From Lysobacterales bacterium (GTDB lineage: Bacteria > Pseudomonadota > Gammaproteobacteria > Xanthomonadales > Wenzhouxiangellaceae), in the NCBI GenBank assembly GCA_002722315.1, contig PBLG01000046.1, positions 124,001-188,000 on the forward strand: a stretch of DNA of 64,000 nucleotides. Direction: 5' to 3'. A model generated the notes under the pieces. It was not told the DNA's origin. It worked only from the letters and a program-made list of their open reading frames with translations, and did not search any database. Both the position numbers and the translations under genes were made by a program. Position 1 is the first letter of the stretch, and each line of letters starts with the position of its first letter. Positions 8,574 to 16,690 of the stretch are shown piece after piece.

Positions 8574-9302
8574 TTACTGCGCGTCGAGGTGATCCCTCAG
8601 GTCGTCGAGGTAGTCGCGGATGCGCGCGGCGTTCTTGCCCAGGTCGCTGCCGCCGACGCGCGACTTGGAGCGGATGTCGAGGATGCTGCCGCCGTCGACC
8701 GCGCGTACCCGGATGACGATATCGTCCTTGAAGCCGTACCACAGCGTGGTGTCGGTGGCCTCGATGCGACCGTCGGCGGTGACCGCGCTGACGATTTCCC
8801 AGCCCTGTTCGCGCGCGGTGTCTTCGGCCAGCTCGACCAGGGCTTCGGGATCGAGTTCGGTTTCCAACGTCTGAATATCGGGATACGCCTCGGCCTGCTG
8901 CGTGGCGACCTCGTCACCCGGGTATTCGGGGGGGTTGGGCGCATCTTTCCGCAGCGGGCGCACGTCGACGAATTCGGGCGGGTTGGTCGTGTCCGTGCTG
9001 ATGTCGTGGATGAACGGCAGGCGCTCGACAGTGTTGCCGACGTAGAGCGGAACAGCGACGACAGAAGCGCCGAGGACCAATGCGGCGACCAGCGGCACTG
9101 TCTGGCCGGCGCGGGTTTTGGGTATCAGCAGGAAGACGATTGCGACGATTGCACCGGCCGCGCCTGCGTACAGGGCATAGCGCATCACGCCGCGCAGGCC
9201 GAAGCCGAGATCCCACAGGCCCATTCGGTAACCCGGCCCGCCGATCAGCAGCAGCACCAGCGCGATGATGGAAAGGACCAGGGCCAGACGTGAAATTTTC
9301 AT
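8574..9302 (-). CDS. DUF1499 family membrane protein
   Basis: A 242-residue protein with three N-terminal membrane segments (about residues 5-24, 40-60 and 68-88) and a C-terminal DUF1499 domain (from LETELDPEALVELAEDTARE to the end). Family function is unknown. The ATG at 9302 is supported by AAGGGA about 9 bases upstream; longer starts give no extra domain. It is divergent from the nitrilase-family gene and lies just ahead of the methyltransferase gene in the same direction. Confidence 0.8.
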   Translation of the reverse strand: MKISRLALVLSIIALVLLLIGGPGYRMGLWDLGFGLRGVMRYALYAGAAGAIVAIVFLLIPKTRAGQTVPLVAALVLGASVVAVPLYVGNTVERLPFIHDISTDTTNPPEFVDVRPLRKDAPNPPEYPGDEVATQQAEAYPDIQTLETELDPEALVELAEDTAREQGWEIVSAVTADGRIEATDTTLWYGFKDDIVIRVRAVDGGSILDIRSKSRVGGSDLGKNAARIRDYLDDLRDHLDAQ

Positions 9303-9426
9303 GCGATTCGTTCCCTTGGCGGTATGTCCGACGATTGTGCCATGGCCGGATGATGCCCCGTTGAATTGGAATTGGCAGCAGACAGGATGAGATAATCCGG
9401 GCGAGCCCGAATCCGCCGGAACGCCG

Positions 9427-10233
9427 ATGACGAAAACACCATCCGACAAGCTGCGCTGCGCGCTGGTCCAGGCCGACACCCGCTGGGCCGACCCGCCGGC
9501 CAACCGCGAAAATCTGGCGCGGTTGATGGACAGCGCGCCCGGCTGTGATCTTTATGTTCTGCCGGAGACGTGCAACACGGGCTTCCTCGGCGACAGCGAT
9601 CTCGACGAGGCCGGGCGCCACGACGAGATTACCGACGGTCGCGAGGTGGCCTGGCTGGAGTCGCAGACTGGCGAGCGAGGTGCCGCGATCGCCTGCAGCA
9701 TCGTGGCCGAGGAAAACGGAAAGCTCTTCAACCGCTTCGTGCTGACGCGGCCCGATGCCGGTACTGTTCTTTACGACAAGCGCCACCTGTTCGGTTTCGG
9801 CGGCGAAGGTCGGCGCTACACGGCAGGCGAACGGCGGGTGCGCGCCGGGCTCGCCGGAAGAAGAGTGGACCTGCAGGTCTGCTACGACCTCAGGTTCCCG
9901 GTCTGGTGCCGCAACGACGACGCGTTCGACCTGCAGATTTTCGTCGCCAACTGGCCGAGACCGCGCGCCGAAGCCTGGCGGACGCTGCTCAAGGCGCGCG
10001 CGATCGAGAACCAGTGCATGGTCATAGGCTTGAATCGCGCCGGGGTCGACGGCAAGAACATCGACTATCCCGGCAGCTCGGGGGCCTGGGATGCGCTTGG
10101 TGAATCGCTGGTGGGGCCGCTGGACGATCGCGAGCAGGTGGCGACCTTCGAGCTCGATTTTGCAGCCCAGGACGAGATTCGGAAGAAGTTTCCGTTCCTG
10201 CCGGATCGGGATCGATTCTCGATCGAGAGTTGA
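9427..10233 (+). CDS. omega-amidase, nitrilase superfamily (YafV-like)
   Basis: A 268-residue C-N hydrolase with the Glu-Lys-Cys triad: E47 in LPETCNTGF, K118 in YDKRHLF and C152 in QVCYDLRFPVW. The YDKRHLFGFGGE and CYDLRFP segments are those of the YafV/Nit2 omega-amidase group, which hydrolyses alpha-ketoglutaramate and alpha-ketosuccinamate made by glutamine or asparagine transaminases, including one step of methionine salvage. An mtnA gene elsewhere in the window is consistent with such a salvage role, though the two are not linked. It is cytoplasmic, with no signal peptide. Confidence 0.85.
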   Translation: MTKTPSDKLRCALVQADTRWADPPANRENLARLMDSAPGCDLYVLPETCNTGFLGDSDLDEAGRHDEITDGREVAWLESQTGERGAAIACSIVAEENGKLFNRFVLTRPDAGTVLYDKRHLFGFGGEGRRYTAGERRVRAGLAGRRVDLQVCYDLRFPVWCRNDDAFDLQIFVANWPRPRAEAWRTLLKARAIENQCMVIGLNRAGVDGKNIDYPGSSGAWDALGESLVGPLDDREQVATFELDFAAQDEIRKKFPFLPDRDRFSIES

Positions 10234-10249
10234 TCCGTGAAAGGTGGTC

Positions 10250-10870
10250 CTACAGGTCGCGCATGACGCCCACGGCGAGACCTTCGAGGGCGAAGTCGTC
10301 GCCGGCGGCGACGTGAATGTTGTCGAATTCGGGGTTGGCCGCCTCGAGCACGATGCGACCGCTCTCGCGGCGAAGACGCTTGACGGTCACTTCGTCGTTG
10401 ATCCGTGCGACCACGATCTGTCCGGAGCGCGCGTCCGGGGTACGGTGCACCGCGAGCAGGTCGCCGTCGAGGATGCCGGCCTCGATCATGCTGTTTCCGC
10501 TCACGCGCAGCAGGTAGTCCGGCCGGGGCTGGAACAGCTGCGAATCGAGCTCGACCATTCTTTCCCGGTTCTCGATCGCCAGCAGCGGCTGGCCGGCGGC
10601 CACGCGTCCGATCAACGGAATTCCGGCGGACATGCCGGCCCGGGCGGGCTCGTTTTCACGGGCGCCCAGCGGTACGATGCCGCGGGCGAGCCGCGGGTTG
10701 AGCCGGATGGCGCCCTTCTTCTCGAGCGCGCGCAGGTGCGACTGGGCCGCGTTGGGCGAGGAAAAGCCGAAATGCCGATTGATCTCGGCCCGGGTCGGCG
10801 GCAGACCGTCAGACGCCACGCGCGCCTGAATGTAGTCGAGGATTTCGCCCTGTCGCCGGGAAAGCTTCAT
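10250..10870 (-). CDS. lexA: LexA SOS repressor
   Basis: A 206-residue LexA. The N-terminal winged helix-turn-helix spans residues 1-65, with the recognition helix around SSPNAAQSHLRALEKKG. The S24 peptidase domain has the self-cleavage bond A92-G93 in RVAAGQP, nucleophile S127 in SGNSM and general base K164 in EVTVKRL. RecA filaments stimulate autocleavage and so derepress the SOS regulon. A near-consensus SOS box lies five bases upstream of the start codon, so autoregulation is expected. No sulA- or imuA-like gene follows. Confidence 0.97.
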   Translation of the reverse strand: MKLSRRQGEILDYIQARVASDGLPPTRAEINRHFGFSSPNAAQSHLRALEKKGAIRLNPRLARGIVPLGARENEPARAGMSAGIPLIGRVAAGQPLLAIENRERMVELDSQLFQPRPDYLLRVSGNSMIEAGILDGDLLAVHRTPDARSGQIVVARINDEVTVKRLRRESGRIVLEAANPEFDNIHVAAGDDFALEGLAVGVMRDL

Positions 10871-10875
10871 GCGCG

Positions 10876-10895
10876 TACTATATCAAGATACAGTA
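10876..10895. promoter_or_regulatory. LexA operator (SOS box)
   Basis: TACTATATCAAGATACAGTA differs from the gammaproteobacterial consensus TACTGT-N8-ACAGTA at one position of the two 6-base half-sites. It lies between the slp-like stop codon and the lexA ATG, where a repressor would block lexA transcription. Confidence 0.9.
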
Positions 10896-10902
10896 GTTCG
10901 CG

Positions 10903-11520
10903 CTATTGTTTGTCGGCGGGGCGGTTGATGTTGCTGGCCCCCTGCGGCGACGGCGAGTCGTGAATGTGCGCGCGGGGATAGGGGTAATAAAAGCGCGTTC
11001 CGAATCCGCCGTAGTAGAACGGCGCGCGGTAATAGGGCCAGTAATACGGGTAGCCCCAGTTGTAGTAGCCGTGACCGTACCAGTACTGCTCCTGGCGCTC
11101 GGGCCACAGGTAGACGGCATCGGCGGCCACCACCGGGTAGACGTATTCGAACTCGCCGACCTTGCCCTCGCGGAATCCGGTGAGTTCGCCGGCCACCGTC
11201 ACCTCGCGCCCGTTGACGAAGATTTCCGGGTCGATGAATTCGTTGCGACAGGCGATGAAGCGTCCGTGCTCGCGATCCGATCTTACGGGCCGGGCGGTGC
11301 GGTCGAGTTCCTGGGCCAGGATTTCGATGCAGGTGCGCTGGGCCTCCGGCCGCGTTTCGACCACCACGCCGCCCCAGCGAACATTGGCGCCCGCCGAACG
11401 TTCCGTTGCCTGGTCGGGATAGAAAGATTCCGAATAATCGCCTTCCAGCGGCGCGGGAACGGAAGCGCAGCCGGCAACGGCGCCGACGGCGAGCGCGATC
11501 ATCAAGCGGAACGGTTTCAT
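10903..11520 (-). CDS. slp: Slp family outer-membrane lipoprotein
   Basis: A 205-residue lipoprotein. The signal peptide ends in a lipobox (AVAGCAS), so the mature protein should be lipidated on Cys and sent to the outer membrane. The body has the Slp/YeaY features RWGGVVVETR and a FVNGREVTVAGELTG segment. The C-terminus is rich in Tyr, Trp and Pro (YYNWGYPYYWPYYRAPFYYG). Slp is a starvation-inducible lipoprotein in E. coli; the role is otherwise unclear. The ATG at 11520 puts the lipobox in the right place. It is 31 bases downstream of tgpA, so it may be the last gene of that operon. Confidence 0.85.
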   Translation of the reverse strand: MKPFRLMIALAVGAVAGCASVPAPLEGDYSESFYPDQATERSAGANVRWGGVVVETRPEAQRTCIEILAQELDRTARPVRSDREHGRFIACRNEFIDPEIFVNGREVTVAGELTGFREGKVGEFEYVYPVVAADAVYLWPERQEQYWYGHGYYNWGYPYYWPYYRAPFYYGGFGTRFYYPYPRAHIHDSPSPQGASNINRPADKQ

Positions 11521-11551
11521 GGGGGAGGCCTCTTTTCTGTCGTGACAAATA

Positions 11552-13561
11552 TTAAGACTGATTAAACGAGCTCGGGTTCCTTGCAATCGGCCGCCAGCCA
11601 GCGGTTTTTCTGCCGAACGCGGAGACGGCAGTTTCGCTTCGAAACGGCCCGTATTTCAACATGGAATACTCGCCGGCCAGCGTGATCAGCTCGTGACCGT
11701 TGTCGATGCGTTCGGCGGATCTGCGAGCCGTCTCCAGCGCCGTCTCGCCGATCAGCGGGCGAACGCCGGCACGCCGAAGTCTGCCGCACAGGCGATGCCA
11801 GGCGCGGTCCAGCCGGTCGCGGCGCCGTCGGGCATTCGTCGAGGCCTGCAGCAACAGCGCCAGCGGTACCAGCACAAGGCCCGCCAGCGCCACCAGCAGG
11901 GCCGCCTTGACCCCCGGCGGCAGGGTGTCGAGGCCGAGCGAGGCCAGAAAGTTCTGCTGGCGCCTGGCGTCGAACCCGAGTACCCAGCGGTTCCAGAGGT
12001 TCTGCAGCCGGTCGTACTGGTTGCGCAGCTGGTATAGCCATTCCCCGCTCAGCCAGCCTTGCGAGCCGGACAGGGCACTGCGCGCGCCGTCTCGAATGCG
12101 CGAAGGAGATACCGCCGCGGTCGGATCGACGCGCGTCCATCCCTGGCCTTCCAGCCACACCTCGGCCCAGGCGTGGGCGTCGGACTGGCGCACCAGCAGG
12201 TATTCGTCGGCGGCCTGCCAGAATCCCCCCTGGTAGCCGGTAACGATGCGCGCGGGAATGCCCGCGGCCCGCATCAGCACGACGAAAGCCGAGGCGTAGT
12301 ACTCGCAGTAACCCACGCGCAGGTCGAACAGGAACTCGTCGGCGCCGTGCCGACCCAGCGGCGCGGTCTCGAGGCTGTAAAAGAAATCTTCCCGGTTGAA
12401 CCAGGCCAGCACCGCGTCGATCAGGGCGCGGTCGTCTGCCGGGTATCGTCGTCGGAGCTCCTCTGCGTGGGCGCGCGTGCGCGGGTTGCTGCCTTCGGGG
12501 AGCAGCAGCGCGAAACGGCGCATGGTCTGCAACAGGTCCACGGAATCCTGGAAATCGGGCTGGCTGATCACGTCGTAGGACATCAGCGTCGTCACCGGCG
12601 TCTTGCTGATCAGCTCGAAATCCGCGGTCAGGCGGGCGTCCTCGGGCGCGCGTACCGGGTAGTCCAGCGAAAACAGCCAGCGCCTTTCGCTGGGTTCGAG
12701 CTGGACCGTGTAGGAAAATGCGCCAGGGCCGGGCCGCGGCGTGCGCTCCGGGGCGCGATTGGAATAAAAAAGCCTGCGCCAGGTGCGACCGTCGAAACGC
12801 CACAGGACGGGCCCGCGCCAGTATCGTTCGCTGCGCGGGGGCGGCGGTCCGTCGAACGAGACCCGGAACGCCGGGCTGTCGTCGGCGAACAGGCTGGCGA
12901 TGTTGCCCGGCGACATCTCGTCGGAAAGCCCGGTCCGGCCGTCCAGCGCGTTTTCTGGCATGCCCCAAAGCGGCGAGGCCAGGCGCGGAAACAGCGTGAA
13001 CAGAACCAGCGCGAACGGCACCGCCAGCAGCATCAGCAAAAAGCCGTCGCGGACCACGCTTGCCGCGCCCGCCGCTGCCGGCGGGGAGTCCGTGACAGGT
13101 GTCGGCGCGGAATCGGCGTCGCGCTGGATTCTCATCAGCGCGGCGGTGACCAGCGCGCAGCCGACGACCAGGTAGGCGAAAAGCACCAGCTGCTGGCTGA
13201 ACAGGAACTGGGTCGCGATCAGGAAGTAGCCCAGCGCCGCGACGACGCGTGCGTCGCGCAGCCTGAACATTTCCGATAGCTTGGCGGCAATCATCACGCA
13301 CAGGAGCACCGTGGCGGCGCGGCGGCCCCAGAATGTGCCGTAGTGCGCGATGACCAGCGCCAGCCCACCGAAGGTCAGGAACCCGCGGATCAGCCAGTTG
13401 GGGCGGCGAAGCCCCAGCACCTCGACGGTCGCCCGCCAGATCGCGGCCAGCACGATCACCAGGGCCAGCCACGGCGGCATCGCGGCCAGGTGGGGCAGTG
13501 CGGCGAACAGGAACGCGCCGACCACAAGCAGCACCGTCGTGGGTGAAAGCGCGCCGGTCAT
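11552..13561 (-). CDS. tgpA: TgpA-like transmembrane transglutaminase (DUF3488 plus transglutaminase core)
   Basis: A 669-residue inner-membrane protein. Five or six N-terminal membrane segments cover about residues 8-190. A periplasmic region follows, with a papain-like transglutaminase core: Cys in VGYCEYYASAF, His in SDAHAWAEVW and Asp in TRVDPTAA. One late membrane segment precedes a cytoplasmic tail. TgpA is essential in Pseudomonas aeruginosa and its substrate is unknown. Its ATG overlaps the stop of the DUF58 gene (ATGA), giving the conserved moxR-DUF58-tgpA order. Confidence 0.9.
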   Translation of the reverse strand: MTGALSPTTVLLVVGAFLFAALPHLAAMPPWLALVIVLAAIWRATVEVLGLRRPNWLIRGFLTFGGLALVIAHYGTFWGRRAATVLLCVMIAAKLSEMFRLRDARVVAALGYFLIATQFLFSQQLVLFAYLVVGCALVTAALMRIQRDADSAPTPVTDSPPAAAGAASVVRDGFLLMLLAVPFALVLFTLFPRLASPLWGMPENALDGRTGLSDEMSPGNIASLFADDSPAFRVSFDGPPPPRSERYWRGPVLWRFDGRTWRRLFYSNRAPERTPRPGPGAFSYTVQLEPSERRWLFSLDYPVRAPEDARLTADFELISKTPVTTLMSYDVISQPDFQDSVDLLQTMRRFALLLPEGSNPRTRAHAEELRRRYPADDRALIDAVLAWFNREDFFYSLETAPLGRHGADEFLFDLRVGYCEYYASAFVVLMRAAGIPARIVTGYQGGFWQAADEYLLVRQSDAHAWAEVWLEGQGWTRVDPTAAVSPSRIRDGARSALSGSQGWLSGEWLYQLRNQYDRLQNLWNRWVLGFDARRQQNFLASLGLDTLPPGVKAALLVALAGLVLVPLALLLQASTNARRRRDRLDRAWHRLCGRLRRAGVRPLIGETALETARRSAERIDNGHELITLAGEYSMLKYGPFRSETAVSAFGRKTAGWRPIARNPSSFNQS

Positions 13562-14562
13562 CCGAATTCGCCCAGCGCGTCGAGGCAGCGAATCCTGTGC
13601 GCCTCACCCGAGCCGGGTTCGATGGTCGTTGCGCCAAGCTCCATGCCGTACTCGAATTCGTTGCGCTCGGCTTCCATCACCCAGCGCGCCAGGATCGAGA
13701 TCCGCTCTTCCAGCGAGCGGCCCGGCGCATCGGTCAGTCGGAGGATGATCCGGTCGCGCTCGGGGCGGGTGAACTGCCGGGCGAGAAGATGCTGATGGCG
13801 CTGGCTGGCCTTCCAGGCGATCCGGTGCAGGGGGTCGCCCTCGCGCCAGTCGCGCAGGCCATGGAACTCGTCGCTTTCGTCCCCGGAGCGATTGCGGCTG
13901 TCCGAACTTCCCGACGTGAGTAGCGGCGGCGCCTGGTCGGCGGGCCTGGGCCAGACCAGCACCTTGTGTTCGGGCCAGAACCAACTCCAGGCCTCGAACC
14001 AGCCCAGCGGATGGCGAGTGCGAAGCCTGATTCGCGGAATCTCCATCCAGCCGCGCCGGCGGGTCGGGATCGACAGGGCGGTCTCGGCGCTGGCGGAGGC
14101 CGCAAGATCGACCCCTGCGGCGGGTGAAAGCCGCTTGCTTTCGGCCACCAGGCCGCGCCGCGCCCGGTCCCGGGTGTCGCGCAGGGTGATCGAAAGCTCC
14201 AGTGGGGCACCGGCAAATGTCTGGCCGGGTACGCAGCCGGCCACGCGCACGCCGTCGAGATTGCGGTGCGCGATGTGCATCGACAAAAGCCCGATGCCGG
14301 CGACCAGGAAGGTCGTGAACAGGCCGAGGTTGTTGTTGAAGTTGAGACTGCCCAGCAGCATCGCGAACAGCAGCAGGCCGACCAGCCAGCCAAAGCGGGT
14401 CGGCAGGATATAGATCTGTCGATAGCCCAGGGTCAGCGGCGGATGCACCGGACCTCGCCGCCGAAGCCAGGCCGCGAAGCGGACCTGGGCGGCGTCAACC
14501 CACGATCTGGCCCGGTCTCCCTCAGGGAACGGGGGTTTCGCCGAGGATCTCCTCGACGACAT
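13558..14562 (-). CDS. DUF58 domain protein
   Basis: A 334-residue protein with two adjacent membrane segments (about residues 54-95) and the C-terminal DUF58 signature GDESDEFHGLRDWREGDPLH, then RIAWK. DUF58 proteins are usually encoded beside MoxR AAA+ ATPases and transglutaminases and are thought to act with them at the membrane. The chosen start overlaps the end of moxR by 41 bases; a shorter start inside ARSWVDAAQ cannot be excluded. Confidence 0.85.
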   Translation of the reverse strand: MSSRRSSAKPPFPEGDRARSWVDAAQVRFAAWLRRRGPVHPPLTLGYRQIYILPTRFGWLVGLLLFAMLLGSLNFNNNLGLFTTFLVAGIGLLSMHIAHRNLDGVRVAGCVPGQTFAGAPLELSITLRDTRDRARRGLVAESKRLSPAAGVDLAASASAETALSIPTRRRGWMEIPRIRLRTRHPLGWFEAWSWFWPEHKVLVWPRPADQAPPLLTSGSSDSRNRSGDESDEFHGLRDWREGDPLHRIAWKASQRHQHLLARQFTRPERDRIILRLTDAPGRSLEERISILARWVMEAERNEFEYGMELGATTIEPGSGEAHRIRCLDALGEFG

Positions 14563-15475
14563 GTTCGGGCTCTCCGCTGTTGGGGTGGCATTGAAGGCGA
14601 TGGGCGGCCAGTGGCGCGAATATCCGCTTGACGTCGTCGGGCAGCACGAATTCGCGGTCCTGCAGCAGGGCGTGGGCGCGCGCGGCCTTGAGCATCGCCA
14701 GCGACGCGCGCGGGGACAGCCCGGCGCGCAGCGCGGCGTGGGTGCGTGTCGCCTGGACCAGCATCTGGATGTAGTCGAGCACGGGTTCGGATACGTGCAG
14801 TGCGTCGGCCGATTCGGCCAGCGCCAGCAGGTCGTCCGGGCTCATTGCCCGGTCGAGGCCGGCCAGCAGCGTCTTGCGGTCGGGTTCGACCAGCAGTGCG
14901 CGCTCCTGCTCGGGGGCCGGGTAGCCGAGACTGATCCGCAGCAGGAATCGATCGAGCTGGGAATCCGGCAGCGGGTAGGTGCCGACAAGATCGAGCGGGT
15001 TCTGGGTCGCGATGACGAAGAACGGTGGCGGCAGCGGGTGGGTGTGCCCGTCCAGGCTCACCTGCTGTTCGGCCATGGCTTCCAGCAGCGCGCTCTGGGT
15101 GCGCGGCGTGGCGCGGTTGATCTCGTCGGCGAGTACCACGTTGGCGAAGATCGGGCCGGGCCGGAATTCGAACGTTTCATCGTTCCGGCGCCATACCGAG
15201 ACACCGAGAATGTCGGCCGGCAGAAGATCGTTGGTGAACTGGATCCGCTGCCAGCGGCCGCCGGTGACGATGGCGATCGCGTGGGCCAGCGTGGTCTTGC
15301 CGACACCGGGCAGGTCCTCGATCAGCAGGTGGCCGCCGGCCAGCAGGGCCGAAAATGCCAGGTCGATCTGCTCGGACTTGCCGAGGATGACCCGGTTGAC
15401 CGCGGCTATCGCCTCGCCCAGTCGCCGGCGGGACCCGGACCGAATCTCTTCGGCCCGCCCGATTGCATCACTCAT
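14522..15475 (-). CDS. MoxR family AAA+ ATPase
   Basis: A 317-residue ATPase. Walker A is LPGVGKTT (residues 55-62), Walker B is VVLADEIN (113-120), with the NRATPRTQSALLEAM segment and sensor 1 ATQNP typical of the AAA_3 family. MoxR ATPases act as chaperone-like factors for membrane or metalloprotein complexes. The gene starts 6 bases after phhB and overlaps the DUF58 gene, so it probably shares their transcript. Confidence 0.92.
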   Translation of the reverse strand: MSDAIGRAEEIRSGSRRRLGEAIAAVNRVILGKSEQIDLAFSALLAGGHLLIEDLPGVGKTTLAHAIAIVTGGRWQRIQFTNDLLPADILGVSVWRRNDETFEFRPGPIFANVVLADEINRATPRTQSALLEAMAEQQVSLDGHTHPLPPPFFVIATQNPLDLVGTYPLPDSQLDRFLLRISLGYPAPEQERALLVEPDRKTLLAGLDRAMSPDDLLALAESADALHVSEPVLDYIQMLVQATRTHAALRAGLSPRASLAMLKAARAHALLQDREFVLPDDVKRIFAPLAAHRLQCHPNSGEPEHVVEEILGETPVP

Positions 15476-15481
15476 TCGGCC

Positions 15482-15820
15482 TCACTCATCCAGCAGCGCG
15501 TTGAGCTTGGCGGCGCAGATGAAATCGTTCTCGCTCAGGCCGTCTATCGCATGCGTCGTGAAGTTCACCAGGCAGAAGTTGTAGCCACCTTCGAAATCGG
15601 GATGGTGTCCTTCCTGGTTGGCCACCCACGCCATTGCATTGATGAAGGCCATGGTCTTGTAGAAGCCCTTGAACTCGAACCGGCGGAAAATCCGCTTGCC
15701 GTCGTCGCTGGCTTCCCATCCGGGCACCTGGCCCAGCAGCGTGTCGATGCGGTCGCGGTCCAGCGGGTTGGTGCCACCCTCGCAGGGGGCGCATTTCTGT
15801 TCCTTGAGGTCTTCGCTCAT
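15482..15820 (-). CDS. phhB: pterin-4a-carbinolamine dehydratase
   Basis: A 112-residue protein with the PCD/DCoH motif EGHHPDFEGGYN, followed by TTHAIDGLSENDF. It dehydrates 4a-hydroxytetrahydrobiopterin produced by phenylalanine hydroxylase and so regenerates the pterin cofactor. It lies two bases after the phhA stop codon (TGA-AA-ATG), so translation is probably coupled. The N-terminal 20 residues contain two Cys (C10, C13) not needed for catalysis. Confidence 0.95.
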   Translation of the reverse strand: MSEDLKEQKCAPCEGGTNPLDRDRIDTLLGQVPGWEASDDGKRIFRRFEFKGFYKTMAFINAMAWVANQEGHHPDFEGGYNFCLVNFTTHAIDGLSENDFICAAKLNALLDE

Positions 15821-15822
15821 TT

Positions 15823-16623
15823 TCAGGCAGCTTCCTTTTCTTTTGGAGGATAAGTGGGCTCGAACTGGCCGAGCGCGCGGGCCTTGCGGATCAGTCCGAT
15901 CAGGTCCTGCTCGGCCAGCCCGAACAGGTCGTCCATGCTGTCGAGCACGTAGTAGACCGTCTGGTAGATATCGATTCGGTAGGGCGTACGCAGCGCGTCG
16001 ATGGGATCGAACGGCCGCCGAATCGGTTCCGGGCTTTCGGTGGCATAGATCGTCTCGCCCGGCGACGAGGCGATGCCGCCGCCGTAGATCTTCACGCCGT
16101 CCGGCGCGCTCAGCAGCCCGAATTCGACCGTGAACCAGTACAGGCGTGCGAGAAACACGCGCTCCTTCTTCGACGCGTTCAGGCCGGCCTTGCCGTAGGC
16201 TTCGGTGAAATCCGCGAACGCCTGGTGGGTAAGCATCGCGGTATGGCCGAAGATTTCGTGGAAGATGTCCGGCTCCTGCAGATAGTCCATTTCCTCGCGC
16301 GTCCTGATGAAGGATGCCGCGGGAAATTTCTTTTCGCTGAGCAACTGGAAGAACCGGTCGAAGTTGATCAGCGCCGGCACCGGGGCCACTTCCCAGCCGG
16401 TGCGCTCGCGCAGCACATCCGAGACGTCGTTGGGCTGGGGAATGCGATCGGCCGGCAGGTTCAGGGCGTCCAGTCCCTGCAGGAACTCGTTGCAGACGCG
16501 ACCGGGAATGATCTCCATCTGGCGCTTGTAAAGGTCGGCCCAGACGGCGTGTTCGTCGTCGGTGTAATGGATGAAACCGTTCTCGTCCGGTACCTTGGCT
16601 TCGTACTTGCTGGACTTGCCCAT
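15823..16623 (-). CDS. phhA: phenylalanine 4-monooxygenase
   Basis: A 266-residue bacterial-type aromatic amino acid hydroxylase, which converts phenylalanine to tyrosine with O2 and tetrahydropterin. The iron triad is visible: H122 and H127 in FHEIFGHTAM and E167 in YWFTVEFG. The conserved ERTGWEVAPVPALI segment lies at residues 73-86. Length matches single-domain bacterial enzymes, with no ACT regulatory domain. It is first in a run with phhB and diverges from an amine oxidase-like gene. In pseudomonads the pair serves phenylalanine catabolism. Confidence 0.96.
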   Translation of the reverse strand: MGKSSKYEAKVPDENGFIHYTDDEHAVWADLYKRQMEIIPGRVCNEFLQGLDALNLPADRIPQPNDVSDVLRERTGWEVAPVPALINFDRFFQLLSEKKFPAASFIRTREEMDYLQEPDIFHEIFGHTAMLTHQAFADFTEAYGKAGLNASKKERVFLARLYWFTVEFGLLSAPDGVKIYGGGIASSPGETIYATESPEPIRRPFDPIDALRTPYRIDIYQTVYYVLDSMDDLFGLAEQDLIGLIRKARALGQFEPTYPPKEKEAA

Positions 16624-16690
16624 GGTCTACCTCGAAATTGAATTCTTGTGAGTTCTGTGACAACAATGGATTCTATCAGTTGACCCGGCA

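Noticed and set aside
12059-13279. Long plus-strand open frame opposite tgpA
   Set aside because: It is an antisense shadow of a GC-rich gene; the translation is Arg/Gly/Ala-rich without family features, while the minus strand encodes a clear TgpA.
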